Source: a virus
Direction: 5' to 3' (one strand)
IMG/VR virus record: IMGVR_UViG_3300037487_000968
Location: 62,001 to 126,000 of that record
Length of the DNA: 64,000 bases
Positions 63,193 to 64,000 of this stretch are shown one piece after another. Under the pieces are notes generated by a model, which saw only the letters and a program-made list of their open reading frames with translations, was not told where the DNA came from and ran no database searches. The position numbers and the translations under genes are program-made. How positions within the stretch are numbered: the stretch's first letter is position 1; the number at the start of each line of letters is the position of its first letter.

Positions 63193-63516
63193 CTAGACAG
63201 TTTCTACTTCTTTAGAAGCATAGAAGGCAGCGATTTTCGTCTTCAAGTCTTCCACCAGCGTGAGTGCGTGGTTGTGTTGCTCTTCGACTTTCTTGCCCGT
63301 GCATTTGGTAGGTGCTGAATACACCATACGCTCAGAGAAGTCCTGATACATCACATAGCTGAAGAACGCACCCTCATCCTTACCGACGATTGCCGATGTG
63401 ATTAGCTGGCCACTGCTCACCTTGTGGGTACTGATTTCGAGACTTCGACCGTTTGGCAGATTGAACTTGCTCTCTGCCTTCCAGTTGCCACGAATGTCTT
63501 TGCGGATAAGAGTCAT
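63193..63516 (-). CDS. Hypothetical protein, 107 aa
   Basis: TLIRKDIRGNWKAESKFNLP then ISTHKVSSGQLITSAI (beta) and a helix (HALTLVEDLKTKIAAFYA). Start 63516 behind GGAGATCCC. Unknown function. Confidence 0.68.
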   Translation of the reverse strand: MTLIRKDIRGNWKAESKFNLPNGRSLEISTHKVSSGQLITSAIVGKDEGAFFSYVMYQDFSERMVYSAPTKCTGKKVEEQHNHALTLVEDLKTKIAAFYASKEVETV

Positions 63517-63740
63517 GACGGGATCTCCATTTTGGTAAGTTCGTGAAAGCATTCATCCCCTTCAAGTGTAATCTCGTCAAAAGGGATTTCGTATTCTTCA
63601 TACGAATCTTCATCGTGGCAATGAAGCATGCCTTCATCCATATCACAAAAGTCCATACGCAGCCACTTGCCGGATGGGTCTACATAGAAGCACGCCTTTT
63701 CAGCCATGTCAGCGATTTGATCGACAGTTGGTTTAGCCAT
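63513..63740 (-). CDS. Acidic hypothetical protein, 75 aa
   Basis: AKPTVDQIADMAEKACFYVD, FCDMDEGMLHCHDEDS, EEYEIPFDEITLEGDE. Cys/His/Asp-rich, ATGA overlap with the next gene. Unknown function. Confidence 0.67.
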   Translation of the reverse strand: MAKPTVDQIADMAEKACFYVDPSGKWLRMDFCDMDEGMLHCHDEDSYEEYEIPFDEITLEGDECFHELTKMEIPS

Positions 63741-63769
63741 TTCATTCCTTTGTTTGTTGCGATGTGTTT

Positions 63770-63798
63770 ATTATACGGCCAAACAGGAGCCTTGTCAA
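63770..63798 (-). promoter_or_regulatory. Promoter of the 63740 operon
   Basis: TTGACA, 17 bp, TATAAT. Confidence 0.82.
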
Positions 63799-63800
63799 TA

Positions 63801-64000
63801 TTAACTTGGAAAGAAGGTTGCAGGACCTATTCCGTATTTTTTACGAAATTCGAACCTATCGTAAGGCCCTTTCAGGCGTTGAATCATATATGCAGACTTC
63901 AGTTCGTCGTTTAGAAACAGTGCTGTGGCTCTGCTACATTGTGGTGAATTCTTCTCGTTCGGTATGTATTGGTGTCCGGAAGCGTATGGATAATTCGCAT
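63801..64000 (-). CDS. C-terminal part of an unknown protein, cut by the right edge
   Basis: Open frame from the edge to TAA at 63801: 65 residues, YPYASGHQYIPNEKNSPQCS, LFLNDELKSAYMIQRLKGPY, FRKKYGIGPATFFPS. Start is beyond the window. Unknown function. Confidence 0.55.
   Translation of the reverse strand, partial: ANYPYASGHQYIPNEKNSPQCSRATALFLNDELKSAYMIQRLKGPYDRFEFRKKYGIGPATFFPS

Noticed and set aside
28000-63999. Many plus-strand reading frames containing CMYY, CCDVCII or similar words
   Set aside because: They translate the reverse strand of the promoter cassette and leader in different frames and overlap well-supported minus-strand genes.

Overview
The window looks like part of a large double-stranded DNA phage genome, probably a jumbo or T4-like myovirus of a Gram-negative host. 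This is inferred from about 110 tightly packed, mostly very short genes, 1-14 bp start/stop overlaps, long unidirectional gene runs, a phage-type tRNA-Tyr, an Imm-like superinfection-immunity protein, and no ribosomal or housekeeping operons. No structural or replication gene that would fix the taxonomy is visible, so the host is not identified. A lipobox protease suggests a host with lipoprotein sorting.

Bases 1-22397 (+ strand, AT-rich) form one continuous translationally coupled operon that looks like a carbohydrate or small-molecule modification pathway. It has five radical-SAM enzymes in a row (four with an N-terminal cysteine 'twitch' region), a sixth cobalamin-type radical-SAM enzyme, a SAM methyltransferase, glycosyltransferase-like proteins, several SGNH-hydrolase-like proteins, a phosphomannose-isomerase-type cupin, a nucleotidyltransferase-kinase fusion, a shikimate-dehydrogenase-like reductase, a KdsC-like phosphatase, a GatZ/KbaZ-like aldolase and a NodU-type O-carbamoyltransferase. 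They could make and attach an unusual activated sugar or decorate a surface polymer. That is inference from family content.

At about 22.4 kb the coding strand flips and nearly everything to 64 kb is on the minus strand. Bases 22399-28133 hold conserved small phage proteins, a DEDDh exonuclease, an Imm-like protein and a tandem array of eight small paralogues ending in a DA-x-AFKLKF-type motif. Bases 28141-31410 are mainly non-coding, with many hairpin units bounded by CTCG/CGAG. They include two plus-strand sigma70-type promoters that seem to make untranslated RNAs.

From 29 to 64 kb the genome is a mosaic of one-gene or few-gene units. Most are preceded by the same promoter cassette: TTGACA (or TAGACA), a 17-bp spacer, TATAAT, then a constant leader containing CATCGCAACA and AAGGAG. 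I could place about 54 such promoters. In at least 15 cases the upstream gene's stop codon lies inside the next promoter's -35 or -10 box, and four genes appear to be leaderless. Recognisable products are a SprT-type metalloprotease, L7/L12-like and zinc-ribbon mini-proteins, a phosphoribosyltransferase, three THYNHA-motif paralogues, an S53 (sedolisin) lipoprotein protease and an AAA+ ATPase. A second tandem array (45577-46926) has six MSLFD-type paralogues, four of whose junctions overlap by exactly 14 nt. A roughly 460-nt structured RNA with a tRNA-like T-arm lies at 59682-60142, and large gene-free stretches lie at 44.3-45.6 kb and 58.5-58.8 kb.

Most small proteins have no recognisable function and are described by what can be seen. 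Start sites were moved to internal Met codons wherever the longest frame ran into the promoter cassette.
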